Positions 39,955 through 52,320 of a stretch of DNA of 64,000 bases are shown here, piece by piece. The position numbers and the translations under genes are program-made. Position 1 is the first letter of the stretch; every line of letters begins with the position of its first letter. The stretch lies in NCBI GenBank assembly GCA_026936325.1, contig JAPTHN010000155.1:186001-250000 (forward strand). The letters run 5' to 3'. The notes under the pieces are model-generated. The model did no database searches, was not told the DNA's origin, and saw nothing but the letters and a program-made list of their open reading frames with translations. Source of the DNA: Platynereis dumerilii (Eukaryota; Annelida; Polychaeta; Phyllodocida; Nereididae).

Positions 39955-40437
39955 GTGGTTAGGAGTCGGGCGGTTAGGAGTCGGGTGGGTAGGAGTTGGG
40001 TGGATGTGGATAGAAGTCAGGTGGATAGAAGTCGGGTGGATAGGAGTCGGTGGCAAGGAGTCGGGTGGCCAGGAGTCGGGTGGACAGGAGTTGTTTGGAC
40101 AGGAGTCATTTGGACAGGAGTGTTGGGCGGATAGGAGTCGGGTGGATAGGAGTGGGGTGGCCAGGAGTGGGATGGCCAGGAGTCGGGTGGACAGGAGTCA
40201 TTTGACAGGAGTCGGGTGGACAGGAGTCGGGTGGATAGGAGTCGGGTGGTTAGGAGTCTGGTGGACAGGAGTCGGGTGTACAGTCGTTTGGACGGGAGTT
40301 GGGTGGACAGGAGTCGGGTGGACAGGAGTTGGGTGGACAGGAGTGTTGGGTGGACAGGAGTGTTGGGTGGATAGGAGTCTGGTGGATAGGAGTCGGATGG
40401 ATAGGAGTCGGGTGGATAGGAGTCGGTTGGTTGTCTA
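39955..40437. repeat. 15-bp G-rich minisatellite (about 30 copies)
   Basis: The unit GTCGGGTGGACAGGA (with GGATAGGA, GGCCAGGA, GGTTAGGA variants) repeats with a 15-bp period. Because 15 is a multiple of three, it gives long open frames on both strands, e.g. repeating VGWTG. This is a by-product of the period, not evidence of a gene. The G runs on one strand could form two-layer G-quadruplexes. Confidence 0.9.
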
Positions 40438-41199
40438 TAGATCCCATCTTTGTGATGTTTTGGTGCAGTTTTTGTCTGATCTTGTATGACGGCTGTCCAT
40501 GCTGAATCATGACAGACTGAAATCCATAAATTACACAGTCACTGCTGACTCTATTAAACTCAAATTCTCAATACACATATTTTGCTTGTGTATACAAATG
40601 TCAATTTTCAACAGTAAAATAGGCGATCATTCAGTCCCTGTGGGACAGCATTGAGCGATCCATTCAATCTCCACACTAATTCTAGTTTATTCAATGTTGT
40701 TGTTGCTAATTGCACATATATATTGGTTTATTCCTGCTCAATGAAGAAAATCCATCATAAATCTTTTTATTTATTTATTTATAGGTCATCTATGTGCAGC
40801 TTTTTTTTGTGTCCCAGAGTAAAAATTCTGCCTCATTGACCCGCCTTTGGAGTTATTTGAAGCAGACGCGCTGGTCATGATTAACTCAAAAAGACTATCC
40901 TATTTCAATAACAATTTCTTTGGATATGTAAAATATTTACAGGCATTATTTAGATTTTTTTTTAGGCTATATGCACACTAAATTTCTTAATTATCCAGTA
41001 AAGCTGTCGAGAACCAGACAAGGAATGAGAACATTCACACTTTCATACAGAAATACGTTTTGTGTCAAATAGGTCAATTGTGCGCTATTCATGCCTTAAG
41101 AACATAAAAGCCATAAAATTTAATTTTATATTAAAAAATGGAGTGTTAATTACCAACAACTCTTAACACTGTGACATTTCTAGACTTTATAACCAGGTT

Positions 41200-42010
41200 C
41201 AAATGTTCTAGTTAGAAATATTAATCTGAAAACGACAGTTGCATGGAAATGTCATTTTTGGTCAAAGAGGTTAACTTCATATATTTCCCATGCTTATAGT
41301 AAGCCATGAAAACCATATTTTATGATTGATATTGGAAGATGAACTGTAAATTGGTAATTCTATATCATTGGCATTGCTGGGGACCGACCGTCAGATTGGC
41401 AACAGGGATATGAAAATAGCCATTTTCACCGAAATTTCACCAAAATTTCGTTTTAGTTAAATAGGTTAACTTCATATGTTTCCTATGCTTATTGCAGGTC
41501 ATATAAACCAAATTTTTTGATTGGTTTTGGAAGATGAAATGTAAATTGGTATTTCCATGTCACTGGCATGGCTGGGGGCTGACTGTCAGATTGGCAATTT
41601 TTATATGAAAATGGCCTTTTTCACAAAATACGCGTTTTTGTTCAAATTGGTAAATTTCCTGTATTTCTCATGCCTACAGCAGACCATATAAACCAAATAT
41701 TATGATTGATTTTGGAAGATGATGTGTTATTTGGTAATTCTAGTTCATAAGCATAGCCTTGGGACAAATTTCAGATTGGCCATTGAGATCTATAAATGGC
41801 TATTTTCACAAAAATTTGTTTTTCGGTAAAATAAGTAAATTTCCCAAGCTTCCCATGCTTAGGGTGTCAAAAGTATACCAAATTTTATGATTGATATTGA
41901 AAGATGAAGTGTATATGGGTACATCCATGTCATTGACATAGCTGGGGGTAGACCCTCAGATTGGCAATTTGGATCTGAAAATGACCACTTTTTACATCCT
42001 TTTTCGCCTT
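41200..42010. repeat. ~188-bp tandem array, about four units
   Basis: Each unit contains TTTTGGAAGATGAA.TGTAAATTGGT, CCATGTCA.TGGCAT.GCTGGGG, CAGATTGGCAATTT, and a block of the type CATTTTCACAAAAATT. Landmarks GCAT.GCTGGGG fall at about 41371, 41565, 41751 and 41935. It forms the right subterminal part of the TTAA element. Confidence 0.75.
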
Positions 42011-42534
42011 TGAAATAGAGCAAGTTCCTTGTATCACCCACACCCTGGTGGCCAGTTTAGGAACAAAAAATTAAATTCCAGTTGAAAGGAAATCCATTTT
42101 TCTCAATATCTGAAATGAAATTATTTCATTACATCACCTCAGGTTGACTACACAGTGATTTGAAAATTGCCATTTTTTAACATTTCCTTTCTCTCTAAAA
42201 GCGAAATTATAGCCTTAATAATGGAGGAGGCCTACCATGGCCACCCCTGGACCAAATGACCCAAAATTTTGTGAATGTTGTTTTTGACCCAAGTACTTGA
42301 CATGTGCCAAATTTCATTAAAATCGGTGAGATTGCACAGCCATGATTTTGGCAAAAATCCTCAATTTTCTCTGTCACTGGCTCTTAAGGTTGCAATGTTC
42401 GTAATTACACATACACAAATTCGTGAATAGCAATATTTCGCACTTACAAGAATGCTAAATTTGTGTATATGTTCGTTTTTGCAGGTTTACAAATTCGTGT
42501 ACATGCCAAATATTGAAAACTATATATACCTCGC

Positions 42535-43368
42535 TTTACATGTGTCCACTGTAACTGTCTTCTCTTATTGAATTGGAGCATATTAACAAATTATTTTTCA
42601 TGACACACAATAACAGTGGAAACAATGGTATTAAACATATTTCAGTTACTCAACCATCCATTCTTGACTCGGTTATATCTGTTTTCTATGAGATGAGCAA
42701 AACATCGTAGAGATAATATACATACAAGGGAATTTCATTAAGGTCAAAATAGGACTTCTGAGACTAGTTTCTACATATTTATAAAATTCAAAATTTCAAG
42801 AAGTGGCCCGTTACCCTAGAATGACACAGGCAAATACTAGTTAGTCTATTTCTTATTGCAGGACTGAAATTCAAAAGTCAATTTTCTCAGAAACTCCAAA
42901 ATGTGACTTTCCCTATGGATGCTAGAGTTACATGTCACCATTACATGATATTTTCTTGCCATACAAATTTAATACCACATAAATGGTTATGAATCAATTC
43001 ATAAACATATTAATTACTCAATTAATTAAAGTAGCAGTGACATTGTCAATGCTACACGCTTGCTAGAATAGCTACAGCAGCATTATTCTAATGACTAGAA
43101 TGAAAAGCAACATTGGATTATGCTTTGATTTTGAAACAAATGTAGGGTAATTAAGCAGAACATCGAAGTTATTTAACTTAAAAACAGAAGTTGGTTGCAT
43201 AACATATTGCACCTCAGGCTTTCGAATAGGCCAAATATTCTGGTCTAATGCTTCATTATTTCTTAGTTTATCATGGATACATACCCATATATGTAGAAAT
43301 AATAACATTTGCTATGGTTTATGGAAATGGCTAAGTGTAACGGTGTGACTCACTGTGACTTGTTACAT
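42535..43368. other. Gene-free stretch, nothing recognised
   Basis: AT-rich, no repeat ends. One acceptor-like TATTTCAG at about 42650 opens only short frames without a donor. Confidence 0.4.
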
Positions 43369-43372
43369 TTAA

Positions 43373-44004
43373 AGTTGAATCCCACAGAATACAACTGCTC
43401 CACCTATTGTACTCCATCATTCAACAAAAATACTCCAGCTGGTGGCTCCCCCACTTGGTAAAATTGTTCATATGCATTGGAAAAGCCACAGATTTTTGAA
43501 AATAGGGACGGCTCACTCGAAGGCTGCTGTCTCAGCCAGGAACAATAACACTAAACTATAAATACACACATTTTGGGTCGATATACAGGCCTATAATCCA
43601 ATCCAACTTTCATAAAAATCGGAGAAGGAATTTGTGAGATATTCATAATTTTCTCATATTGTACACCACGTAACTCTCAAAAAAGCATTGGTTACCCCCC
43701 TTCAAAGACTTGTTTTTCAATAAAGTGTATTTGCAGCTATATTCCTTTAATTTTTCATAATTATCTCTTGGATATTGTTCGAGTGTTTCAGCTTTTCGTT
43801 ATAAATCCCACACTTTTTTAAAATTTTACTGTATGTTTTAATGTAATGACATAGGATTTTTAAAAGATCGTAGTTCGAAAATTATGTTGGATAGCTCGCC
43901 TATTTTTTTTTACGCTGGAAAGCTTTCTTTCTGAAGAACTTTTTTGCAAAGTTTCATGAATATCTCATGGATTTTAGATTTCTTGCGAAGTGTGGGATTC
44001 AACT
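43373..44004. mobile_element. TTAA-flanked miniature inverted-repeat element, copy 2
   Basis: Ends AGTTGAATCCCACAGAATAC and TGTGGGATTCAACT, flanked by TTAA at 43369-43372 and 44005-44008. Aligned by eye in reverse orientation to 1194-1863 over its whole length, with scattered substitutions (e.g. shared GGTGGCTCCCCCACTTGG, TACACCACGTAACT). Confidence 0.85.
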
Positions 44005-44510
44005 TTAAGGGTCTCAAATGTGACTGTGTATCACAATCAAACTTTCAGGTTAGGGCCCCAATGTGAGGGCTTTGTAGAGGAAAGCGCCCTTCCCCCTTGG
44101 CACAAATGCCGAAAATAGGAATGTGGGTGCCCATGGACAGTGATGGACTTATTTTGCCACAGGCCCAAAATGTTGCCAGTATTCCCCGTTCAGACACTGA
44201 ATACATACTAGTGTAGGTTCTACTAGAGTAGGTTCTTTTTTTTTGCTAACTTTTTTGAATTACAATTTTTGACAAATTGGGATATTGAGATTTTCAAGTC
44301 AATAGGCCATATCCAAAATTTCAGGTCTCTAGCTGTAACACTTTTTTGAGGAAATCTATTTGAAATTTCAAATTTTTAGACATTTTAGGCTCGTTTGCTG
44401 ACTCGCGGCTTTCAATAACTCATCCATTAAGGAGATGAGACATTCTGCTGGAATGGTTCTAGACAAGGCTCAATTAGACCTTCATTTTGAATACCAACAT
44501 CAATGGTTTA

Positions 44511-46172
44511 GGGCCTATCTCAAAAATAATGAAGCCACACAGCTGGTTTTCACTGAGGGTCACAAATTTTGATAACAGCTGTATGAAACAACTTCATATT
44601 ACAGTCTTGCCTTAAATACATTCTTATGCCAAAATCCTGAAAATTTCATGGCAATTCGTCAAAAGGTTATTGAGATAGAGATGTAAGTATATCGGAAAAC
44701 ATGCATTTTTTCACTTATTTAGCGTGACATAGTGACATAGACTTTTTCACCTGATGAATTCTTTCAATTTTACAAAGTTTGACATGTTCCATTGCTATTT
44801 CCTTTTACTTTTTGGAATCTCCACATCCCCAGGCTTCATAAATCCATTGAAACAAGCACTTCCATCCACTTGTGTTGACATGATTGAGTTATTTGGGTTC
44901 AAAGGTTGACTTTGTAAAATTGAGTCAAATTTGAATGTTCCTGATCAGAAATGCTCTAGTTTCCCTTTAGCATACTTCAGTGGAATCTTTTTGCCATTGA
45001 GATCTAGTATTACATCTACTTAGTTGTTTTGGAGCTTTTTATGATTCTGGAAAATCTAGTTCACGGAAAAATTCCAATGAATAGCTGGAAAGGTGAATGT
45101 GTCGCACGCGTAACGCCGCGAGTACTTTCAAATGGTACAGAGCTAAGAAAGCTCTGTTTTTAATCTGTATTGGCTCAAAATATAGTACATCTATGAAGTT
45201 TTATTAATCTATGAACTAACCCAAGTTTTTGACTGGTTTCTGGTGATTAAATTCAAAAGTTATGTTCGTCCAACGCGTTGACAACGCTCTGAAAAAATTT
45301 GATCGTATTAAATTTTTTTTCTGACAAACAGTGAAGCGATCATTCTAATATTACTTGCAGTGAAAATTAACAATTAATTTCAATAGTTGGAGTACGTTTC
45401 ATTGCCTTATTACGAATATTTTAACATTTATGGAGCATTCTTTAAAATGTTTGGCCAAATTGTCTAAAAAGGCAATAAACAGTAACAAAATATTTTTTAT
45501 TTTGTAAATGGTTGTATTTTACCCCCAGTTATGATTGATAATTAATATAAAATCGATTTGAGTCAAAACCAGAACATTTTCTGAAGATTCATATCACACC
45601 AGTACTTTTAAAAAATCAGCTTTTTTATGTCAAAAATGGGCAAAAAAACACACTTCTATCATCATTTGCTGAGCAGACATTCACTTCGGTGGCACTTATT
45701 TGGTATCAATTGGAAGCCCACATATAGACGCATAACATAGGGCAGTTAAAATCATTTTAAACGAAACAAAGTGCTTCTGGGGTTAATATATGTAAGTTTT
45801 GAAAAGAGATTTCCGAAAAATTACGAAAAATTGGGTGTTTCTCAAAATATATTTGGTGTTTTTGAATGACAATCGTCCAGAAGACTTTTAAAAATGAACC
45901 AGTTGTTTTCAAATAAAGAAAACGGATTTAAGTTCATGACAAATTACCATTCAACCCAGTTATGTTTCACTGCCATGAAAAACAAACTTTCAAAAATTCT
46001 GTAATATTCAGCTGTTATCAATTATTTTCACTCATCAAAGCACTATGGCCAATATAGTTTCTGGAACTTAAATATGTTCTTTACAATATGCTAAGGTCAT
46101 TTCATACACAAATACATTTTGAAAATTTGATGGTCATGTCACACTTTGGCTTCATTATTTTTGAGATAGGCC
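44511..46172. mobile_element. 1.66-kb inverted-repeat element, GGGCCTATCTC ends
   Basis: The left end (GGGCCTATCTCAAAAATAAT + GAAGCC) and right end (GGCTTCATTATTTTTGAGAT + AGGCC) are inverted, with TTA/TA outside. The subterminal TCACA..GCTG words also mirror. The interior is AT-rich and non-coding except for short random frames. Superfamily uncertain. Confidence 0.65.
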
Positions 46173-46328
46173 TTAGGTAAAACAGTAAATTCACAATGTG
46201 GTAACTTCTAATTTTTTGTCTGACTCGCAAGTCCAAGTATGACATTAGAGGCATACATGAACCTCTGTTAGCCGTTGAGATGTCTGATATTACTTGCAAT
46301 CTCGGGAAAAGCTCCAGGAATTCTAATA

Positions 46329-46507
46329 CAGGGTGGCCAAGAACAAACTTTACAGTCTTTCTCTCTTGAGGCACAACTCACTCAAAATACTGTAAATATA
46401 TTGCCAGAACTATCCTTTCTACATTACAAAAGATTGGATAGTAATTACGGACACATTTATAGAACTGTGCCAAAGAAACAGAGCAAAGTTTTTTTGTGAC
46501 CACCCTG
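46329..46507. mobile_element. TA-flanked miniature element (179 bp), CAGGGTGG ends
   Basis: CAGGGTGGCCAAGAACAAAC and GTTTTTTTGTGACCACCCTG are imperfect inverted ends with TA outside (46327-46328, 46508-46509). Mariner-like, non-coding. Confidence 0.7.
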
Positions 46508-46509
46508 TA

Positions 46510-47610
46510 TGGTTGCAATTGTCATTTCAATAATTGCCAGAGATATCCCAAACAGAACCACAAAAATAAAAACTTATAAAAATATTTATATTGGCGACAG
46601 GTTATCAGATTTGTAAGTGAGTCATTTCAGGATCAGGTTCAGTATCATTATGTACTGAAAAAAGTAGAGAAAGAAATGGAACACAGGACATCCTTCAAAC
46701 CAAGAAAGAAATAGAACAACTACCTGATCTGAAATTGCTTTTTATGCTGGTGTGTGGAAGTTGTAACATAAAACTTCCCAGTTTCGCAATAATTAAGGTG
46801 CTATAAAAAATATTTTTATGCCAATTTTGTATGGAACTAAGTTGTTACAGAGAGGTCTGGATAGATCATTAGACAGCTCTTTAGGTTGTCACTGGTGCCT
46901 TACAAAACCAATCGCGCCTTTTAGATTGAGAACATCACATTTAAGAACAGATACCACTGCTCAGTGATGGAGACAGAATATATATTTAACTTTTGCACAT
47001 GTATGGACCACAATATCTATACGTGTATATCTCAAATAACCTTTATACTTGATGCTGGCTGTGAACTTATTTGCATCGAAATCCCATTGCAATATTTCTG
47101 ATCTTTGGTTTATTTTAAAATTAAGCTGTGAGTACTTGTATTGCTGGAATATTATATAACAACCTAAGTTTCACAGCTTTGTTTTATTAAACTGTTACTC
47201 CCCCCCCCCATTCTTCCAACATGGCTCATTGTAAGACCTCTAATGCATGCTTTTTTGAAGTGTTATCCAGTAAACTCACATAGTTTTGAATATAACCCGG
47301 ACTGATTAATATTTTTTTCAACTAATTACCTGCTCATTGCTGGTTTGCATCATCAGATATGACTTTCTTTCTCATAATTGCGAAATTTTATTAAAAGTGA
47401 ATTTGAATAATTATCTGTAACCCATTGTGTTGGTTTTCAAATTGTAGGTCTTTTTGCGACCTTTTCAAATATGCAGGTTTTGTTTCTATATGTGTGAATT
47501 GCAAAACGCATTACTCGCCAAAGTAAACCTGAACATACACAGAAACAGCAAAAGAATGAGAAAAATCTATGATCATTATTAACGACAGAGTCGTTCTTTG
47601 CTATGAGACT
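46510..47610. other. Gene-free stretch, nothing recognised
   Basis: AT-rich with a C run at about 47202. No exon, RNA gene or transposon end supported. Confidence 0.4.
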
Positions 47611-47612
47611 TT

Positions 47613-48068
47613 GTTATTACAGATCTCATATTAGTGCGCCATGTTACTTTCAACTGCCACAGTGCTCACGTGATGTCAGTATGAGCACGGTGGTTTATTC
47701 ACAGTTTCAGCAGTGTTACTTGGGACCTTCCTTGATCAGATTATTACAAATCCACAACAATCTGCTAAAATTTTGTTCATTCTGTTTGATGTTTTGAAAA
47801 CATCCATAAGTTTCTAATCCCTGCTAACATGCTACAATTGAATAAAACATATTGTACACTGATTATTACACATATGAAAACAGATTAATGAGTTGTTATT
47901 CACACATAGCATAATTTGTTTTTTTGCAGTTGGAATCAATACTTGAGCTGTGGTCTCAAATGCTGAAAGGGAGTGCCCAGATAGTGATTTCCGTATTGAC
48001 ATACTGAAATCATCTCTGCATATATTCACATGAGACATGGCACACTTATATGAGATCTGTAATAATAT
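47613..48068. mobile_element. Miniature element with TATTACAGATCTCATAT ends
   Basis: The left end (GTTATTACAGATCTCATATT then AGTGCGCCATGT) and right end (ACATGGCACACTTATATGAG then ATCTGTAATAAT) are inverted over about 35 bp. 455 bp, non-coding. A compact hairpin starts seven bases beyond its right end. Confidence 0.7.
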
Positions 48069-48074
48069 GTATAG

Positions 48075-48170
48075 GTTATTCACCAAGGGAGAGGCAATAT
48101 GTGATTTATCCAGCGAGGGCGTTAGCCCGAGCTGTGATAAACACATATTGCCGATCCCGCGGTGAATAAC
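48075..48170. repeat. Compact 96-bp hairpin
   Basis: GTTATTCACC at 48075 pairs with GGTGAATAAC ending at 48170. GGCAATATGTG pairs with CACATATTGCC, TTTATC with GATAAA, and CAGC with GCTG. The loop itself contains GGGCGTTAGCCC, a second small stem. This is a highly structured inverted repeat, less AT-rich than its surroundings. Confidence 0.8.
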
Positions 48171-48174
48171 TGGC

Positions 48175-51100
48175 TTATACCATAAGACAAAACTGAAACT
48201 TGTCGTTTGTTGTTGTGGTTTTTCACAGCTTCACTTATTATTCTCCCATGGGAGGATAACTGGACAACAAAGAATATGGGTTTTATTGCAGTGAAATACT
48301 GGCTCATGATTGGCTGACAGAGGTGTCGAATGGTATAAGAAGAAATTATACCCAACATAGGTTGAATCAGATCTCTTAATTGATCTACATTCGAAATAAT
48401 ATGAGTTGACTGTATGCAGCAGCTGCTGTCTTAGACTCTCATAAGGTGGTGTGTGGGGATTTACAATTCCTCAGGAGTCAGGAACATCTGGCGAAAGCCA
48501 AATAATGCGATTACATTGTTACAAATTAATCATTTAAGCACACCAAATCAACAGACTAATGCACTCCAACAAAAGTTGTTGCCCTTCATTATTATGTCTA
48601 TCATGATACTCCAATTTGCTATATTTAGCAAAAACTTTGGCATGGGAGTGAGGAACCAATCTAGTAACTGGGCTTTGTTTCTTTATGCACTAATGGAGTA
48701 TGCAGTTTGAATCAAGAAGATGAAATGCAAATTACAACTTTGGTTCAGCAATGGTCATCAGGCTGGCTTCTACTTTTCTGTAGGCTGTCGCTGGACATCT
48801 TGTGTGACAAATGTCCCAAATATAATATTATCAAAGGGGCAGCAGGCCCACTCATTTGAACCTTATTTTAAAAGAAAAAAAAAGCTTACTAACCCCACAA
48901 ACAAGAGAGAAGGAACACAATTGTAATTTCAATGCTCATTCAATTTGTATTTGATATTGTTACACCACTAAAATGCTTAGTTAGTTAAAGCCATAGATGA
49001 TTGAATTAATACGCCTTCAAATGAATGCAGAGCAAAATCTTAATAAAACAGCTATTGCTACATCAAGTGTTGTGTTATTGTGCTTCAAAAAGAAGAATAC
49101 AAATTCAAAAAAGGTTATTGTATTCATGAGTCAAAATTCCGAAGCTTTACAAATGTGTAAATGGTCACGTGTCGTAATGTCGTACAATTTCACAAATTTT
49201 GCATTTAAATGATGATTACACATACTTTACAAATATGTATTATGCTATATCATACACCAATGGAAGGCCTGACTTCATCTACATCATATTAGGTTTTAAA
49301 AAGTCAACTTTATCACAAAATAAGGCTTCTAGCCATCAAAAACCTCAGAAAACAGGTGATTTTTTTGTGTCCCGCGTTACGTCAGATTTGAAAAAATCAT
49401 CTAGAAAGTGAGTTTTTATGCCAGTGACAAAAGATATTTTAATCTGGTTTTCTCTGCAGGAGCACCTGATTCCTACTAAAGTTCTTGAAGCTTAAATTTT
49501 CCATCTAACTGTTACAGTGCCTTCTGTAGATCCTTTGATGTGCAATGACGTGAACCTGTCCCGCTGGCAAAAAAAACTCAACACATTTTCTTAGATTTAG
49601 TCTGTAACTATTAATATTAAAGCTAGGAAGTTCAAATATACATCAATTAAATGCTCATAAGTTCTATTTTCAAATGCATTTATCAGATTTTGTTTGCAGG
49701 TAAAATTCTTAGTGTGCTGCTTGTCTACTTTAGGCTGAACATTTCGTAACACTTGAAAAAAAAACATAAAATTGGAGAGGGGTTGTAAGTTTAAACCACG
49801 AGAACTCCAAGTAGGTTAACCACATCTTTTGGATAAGGCTATTGCCTAAATGCTCATGACCTATAGTTTACTATGGTATAAAATATTGCTATGTTTTCAA
49901 TCATTTTCTCACTTCTGTGATGCTCTGAACAAGGCTGAACCAAATGTAACACATACATGCTTGAAGCGTACATGATTTTTTCGTTTAATGTAATGGACTT
50001 CCAAAAGGACAAAAAGAGCAGGCCACATCATCAAATGAATAAATAACAATCATATTTGATAATCTTCCTCTCGTATAGCCAAAAAAAGGGATACATATGG
50101 GTTAAATCCACAGATAACTCCAAAATGGTATACTAGCATGAGATGTTGATTTCTCATGCACTAGACAATAGCTGATATAAGATATATTTGCAACATTTCA
50201 TATAAATATCTTATAATATCTTATTTGCAATATCAGAATTTGTTCTGAGGTGTCTTGGTAATGTTTTAAAACATTTTACTTGAGATTTTGACAATAATCA
50301 GGCTTCTGGTACAGTTTTAAAAACGATGCATGAGAAAGGTTTTTTCCCTGTTGCAGTAACATAAATTGACGTATATAAAGTCTTTTGGAGAAGAGAATGT
50401 ATTTTTTGTTGCTTTTATTAGTAGGACCATCTTCTCAACTAACTTCAGTGAAAGTTTCATGGGGATGCAAGGAGTATTTTGTACTTTACAGTAATGTTAC
50501 TGAAATATAGTCGTTTTTGAGAAAAATGCCTTTAAAGTTTGAGCTTTACATTGATTTGTATGGTGAATAAAATCAAATAATAAGATGAACACCCCTAATT
50601 TTTTTGAAATTAAGCTGGTTTTTGATTTGAATAGGATATTTTAGACCTAAATAAGACAATTTGGATGAAAAAATTTTTTGGTCCAAAACCACCATGTAAC
50701 ACAAATTGTACGACCTTGTGACACGTGACCAAATACGAGTGAACATTGCACAGTTGTGTTCACACCAAACTACAATTATTTAAAACAACAACAACTTTTA
50801 ATTCTCGAAGTTCAATACCTTTTTCAGGATGTATTCATATCAATACAAATAACATAGAATACAGCATTACAAATAGAAGATACATTCTCCAATTTGAGAG
50901 TCCTTGTCAAAAGGAACATGTATGAAGCCAGTTCAGCCATTTTCAGCACATCATGTATCGTTATTAATCACCCATTTTTAAGTATGCTTATTGGTCAATA
51001 TTTATATATTGCACAATGACCATATCTATGTACTTTCATATTGTTCATTTCCATGTACCAACTGTTGTCAATATAATTTTGGCCTAAGTGATTACAAGTA

Positions 51101-51590
51101 GATGATACACTCTCCAATTTGAGAGTTGATATCCCTGTCAAAAGGAACATGTTTGAAGCCAGAGCAACCATTTTCAACACACCAGAAAGCGCAATATGTC
51201 TGAGATGGTATTTGGGCAAAGAGCATCTTCTTGCTTCTTGGAGGTGGTTGGGGATCAATTTCAACAGTGGATGTGGTCTTGCAATGTTGCTTTCACTTTG
51301 AAGACCTCTGAACAGGTCAAGAAACACAAAGATTGCAAAGAAAAATAAAACGGTAAAGGCTTCTGAAAACAAAGATTGAACAGTTCAACGAGTTTTAAGA
51401 GAAGAATGGACATTTCCTAAAGCCTCCATTGCATAATAACATTCAGGAGATCAATTGCCCTTTTCAAAATTTGATTAAAGAGAATAGTGATATCAAACAG
51501 CCAATGAAAGAATGTAGAGTCACAGTTTATAGGCACAGTAAAAGTTAATATCCCAAAGGTCTAAAGAATAACTGACAACACTGCTTTTAA
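48175..51590. other. Long gene-free stretch with one duplicated block
   Basis: No coding exon could be supported. An ~80-bp block (TCTCCAATTTGAGAG..GTCAAAAGGAACATG..GAAGCCAG..CCATTTTCA) occurs at about 50885-50950 and again at 51110-51180. A strong-looking acceptor at 49459 (TTTTCTCTGCAG) is followed by only 11 codons before a stop, with no matching donor upstream. Confidence 0.45.
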
Positions 51591-51616
51591 TAGTCTTAAC
51601 ATCTTAACATAACAAT

Positions 51617-51937
51617 CTTGTTCTTGTTCTTGTAGTTCGTTGAGCTGCTTTTTCATCAGCAAATGGTCTCTGGTAGTTTGCTCTGGTAAATCTGCTCGCG
51701 GTAACTTGGCACTTGGTGGCTGGCTAGAGTTTGGTCCCAGTGGCTCGGATGTACCTGACCACTGCGAGTCGAAGCTGGGGAATTAAGTCTGCGCTTATCG
51801 TACTTGGCCTTCCTATCAGCATAGACAGGTCCAGGTTCCAGTTTTTAAAGCGACAATTGTTGTAGAGAATTTCATCTAGTTCATCAAGAAGACTCTGGCG
51901 ATGGACTGAGTGTAACGGGCACCTGTAAAAATAACAA
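51617..51937 (-). mobile_element. Short 5'-truncated LINE copy with ~19-bp target duplication
   Basis: On the minus strand one frame reads CPLHSVHRQSLLDELDEILY.. through LIPQLRLAVVRYIRATGTKL and a stop. This is the layout of the C-terminal zinc-knuckle-like tail (CPxY..R..LL..) of some LINE proteins. It ends in a short AAGAACAAGAACAAGA tail. TCTTAACATCTTAACATAA occurs on both sides (about 51592-51612 and 51938-51956), as expected of a target-site duplication. Confidence 0.6.
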
Positions 51938-52320
51938 TCTTAACATCTTAACATAATCTTAACATAACAACACTATCTTTGGAACTTTGTTGTTACCAGT
52001 TTGCCTCATCCACTCCTTCATCAATCACAACCAACTTTCCCATACTCTACCTTGCTGTTATTCTCTCTTGCAATAAGGCCTGCTATCCTTCAAAGATACA
52101 TATATCCTCTACAATCCATGTTTATTTCATGCTTAACTATCCAAACACTCCACATTGGACATTTTGTCCAGTCCTTAATCAGGTCAGAAATGTTCTCCTC
52201 CAGAAAGTTTATGGCAGAGGGCACCACAGTCTGCTTTTCAAAGTTGTGGGGAAGATTCTCTTGCATATCTTTCTCACTTCTCATTTCATTTCAACTGTAA
52301 GTATGCCATTTACTGATGTA

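Larger units (their letters stand above)
36504..42383. mobile_element. 5.88-kb TTAA-flanked element (piggyBac-like target), no transposase seen
   Basis: Ends GAGCCAGTGACAGAGAAAAT and ATTTTCTCTGTCACTGGCTC are inverted (~30 bp with slight divergence) and flanked by TTAA at 36500-36503 and 42384-42387. The left interior (about 36900-37700) has ~150-bp units with TACCTCTANTCTGGGG and GGCTGCCA. The right interior (41200-42010) has ~188-bp units. The middle contains a fold-back unit and a 15-bp minisatellite. I find no transposase, so it looks like a large non-autonomous element that has accumulated other insertions. TTAA targets are typical of piggyBac, though the GAGCC terminus is not the usual CCC. 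Confidence 0.8.
36265..42530. mobile_element. TTGGCATGTNCACGAATT miniature element split by a 5.9-kb insertion
   Basis: 36265-36503 and 42384-42530 are the two halves of an element whose intact sister is at 25604-25925 (reverse orientation). The break is at TTAA: left half ends AGCCAAGTTTAA, right half begins TTAAGGTTGCAATG, while the intact copy reads CAACCTTAAACTTGG. The insertion is thus explained by a TTAA duplication. Confidence 0.85.

Noticed and set aside
39871-40510. Long open frames on both strands with VGWTG-type repeats
   Set aside because: Produced by the 15-bp minisatellite, whose period is a multiple of three. No start context or exon border.
48979-49494. Possible terminal exon after acceptor TTTTCTCTGCAG at 49459
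   Set aside because: Only 11 codons to a stop and no upstream donor or exon that fits.
51119-51372. Opposing open frames around 51.1-51.4 kb
   Set aside because: Partly formed by the duplicated ~80-bp block. Neither frame shows a known motif.
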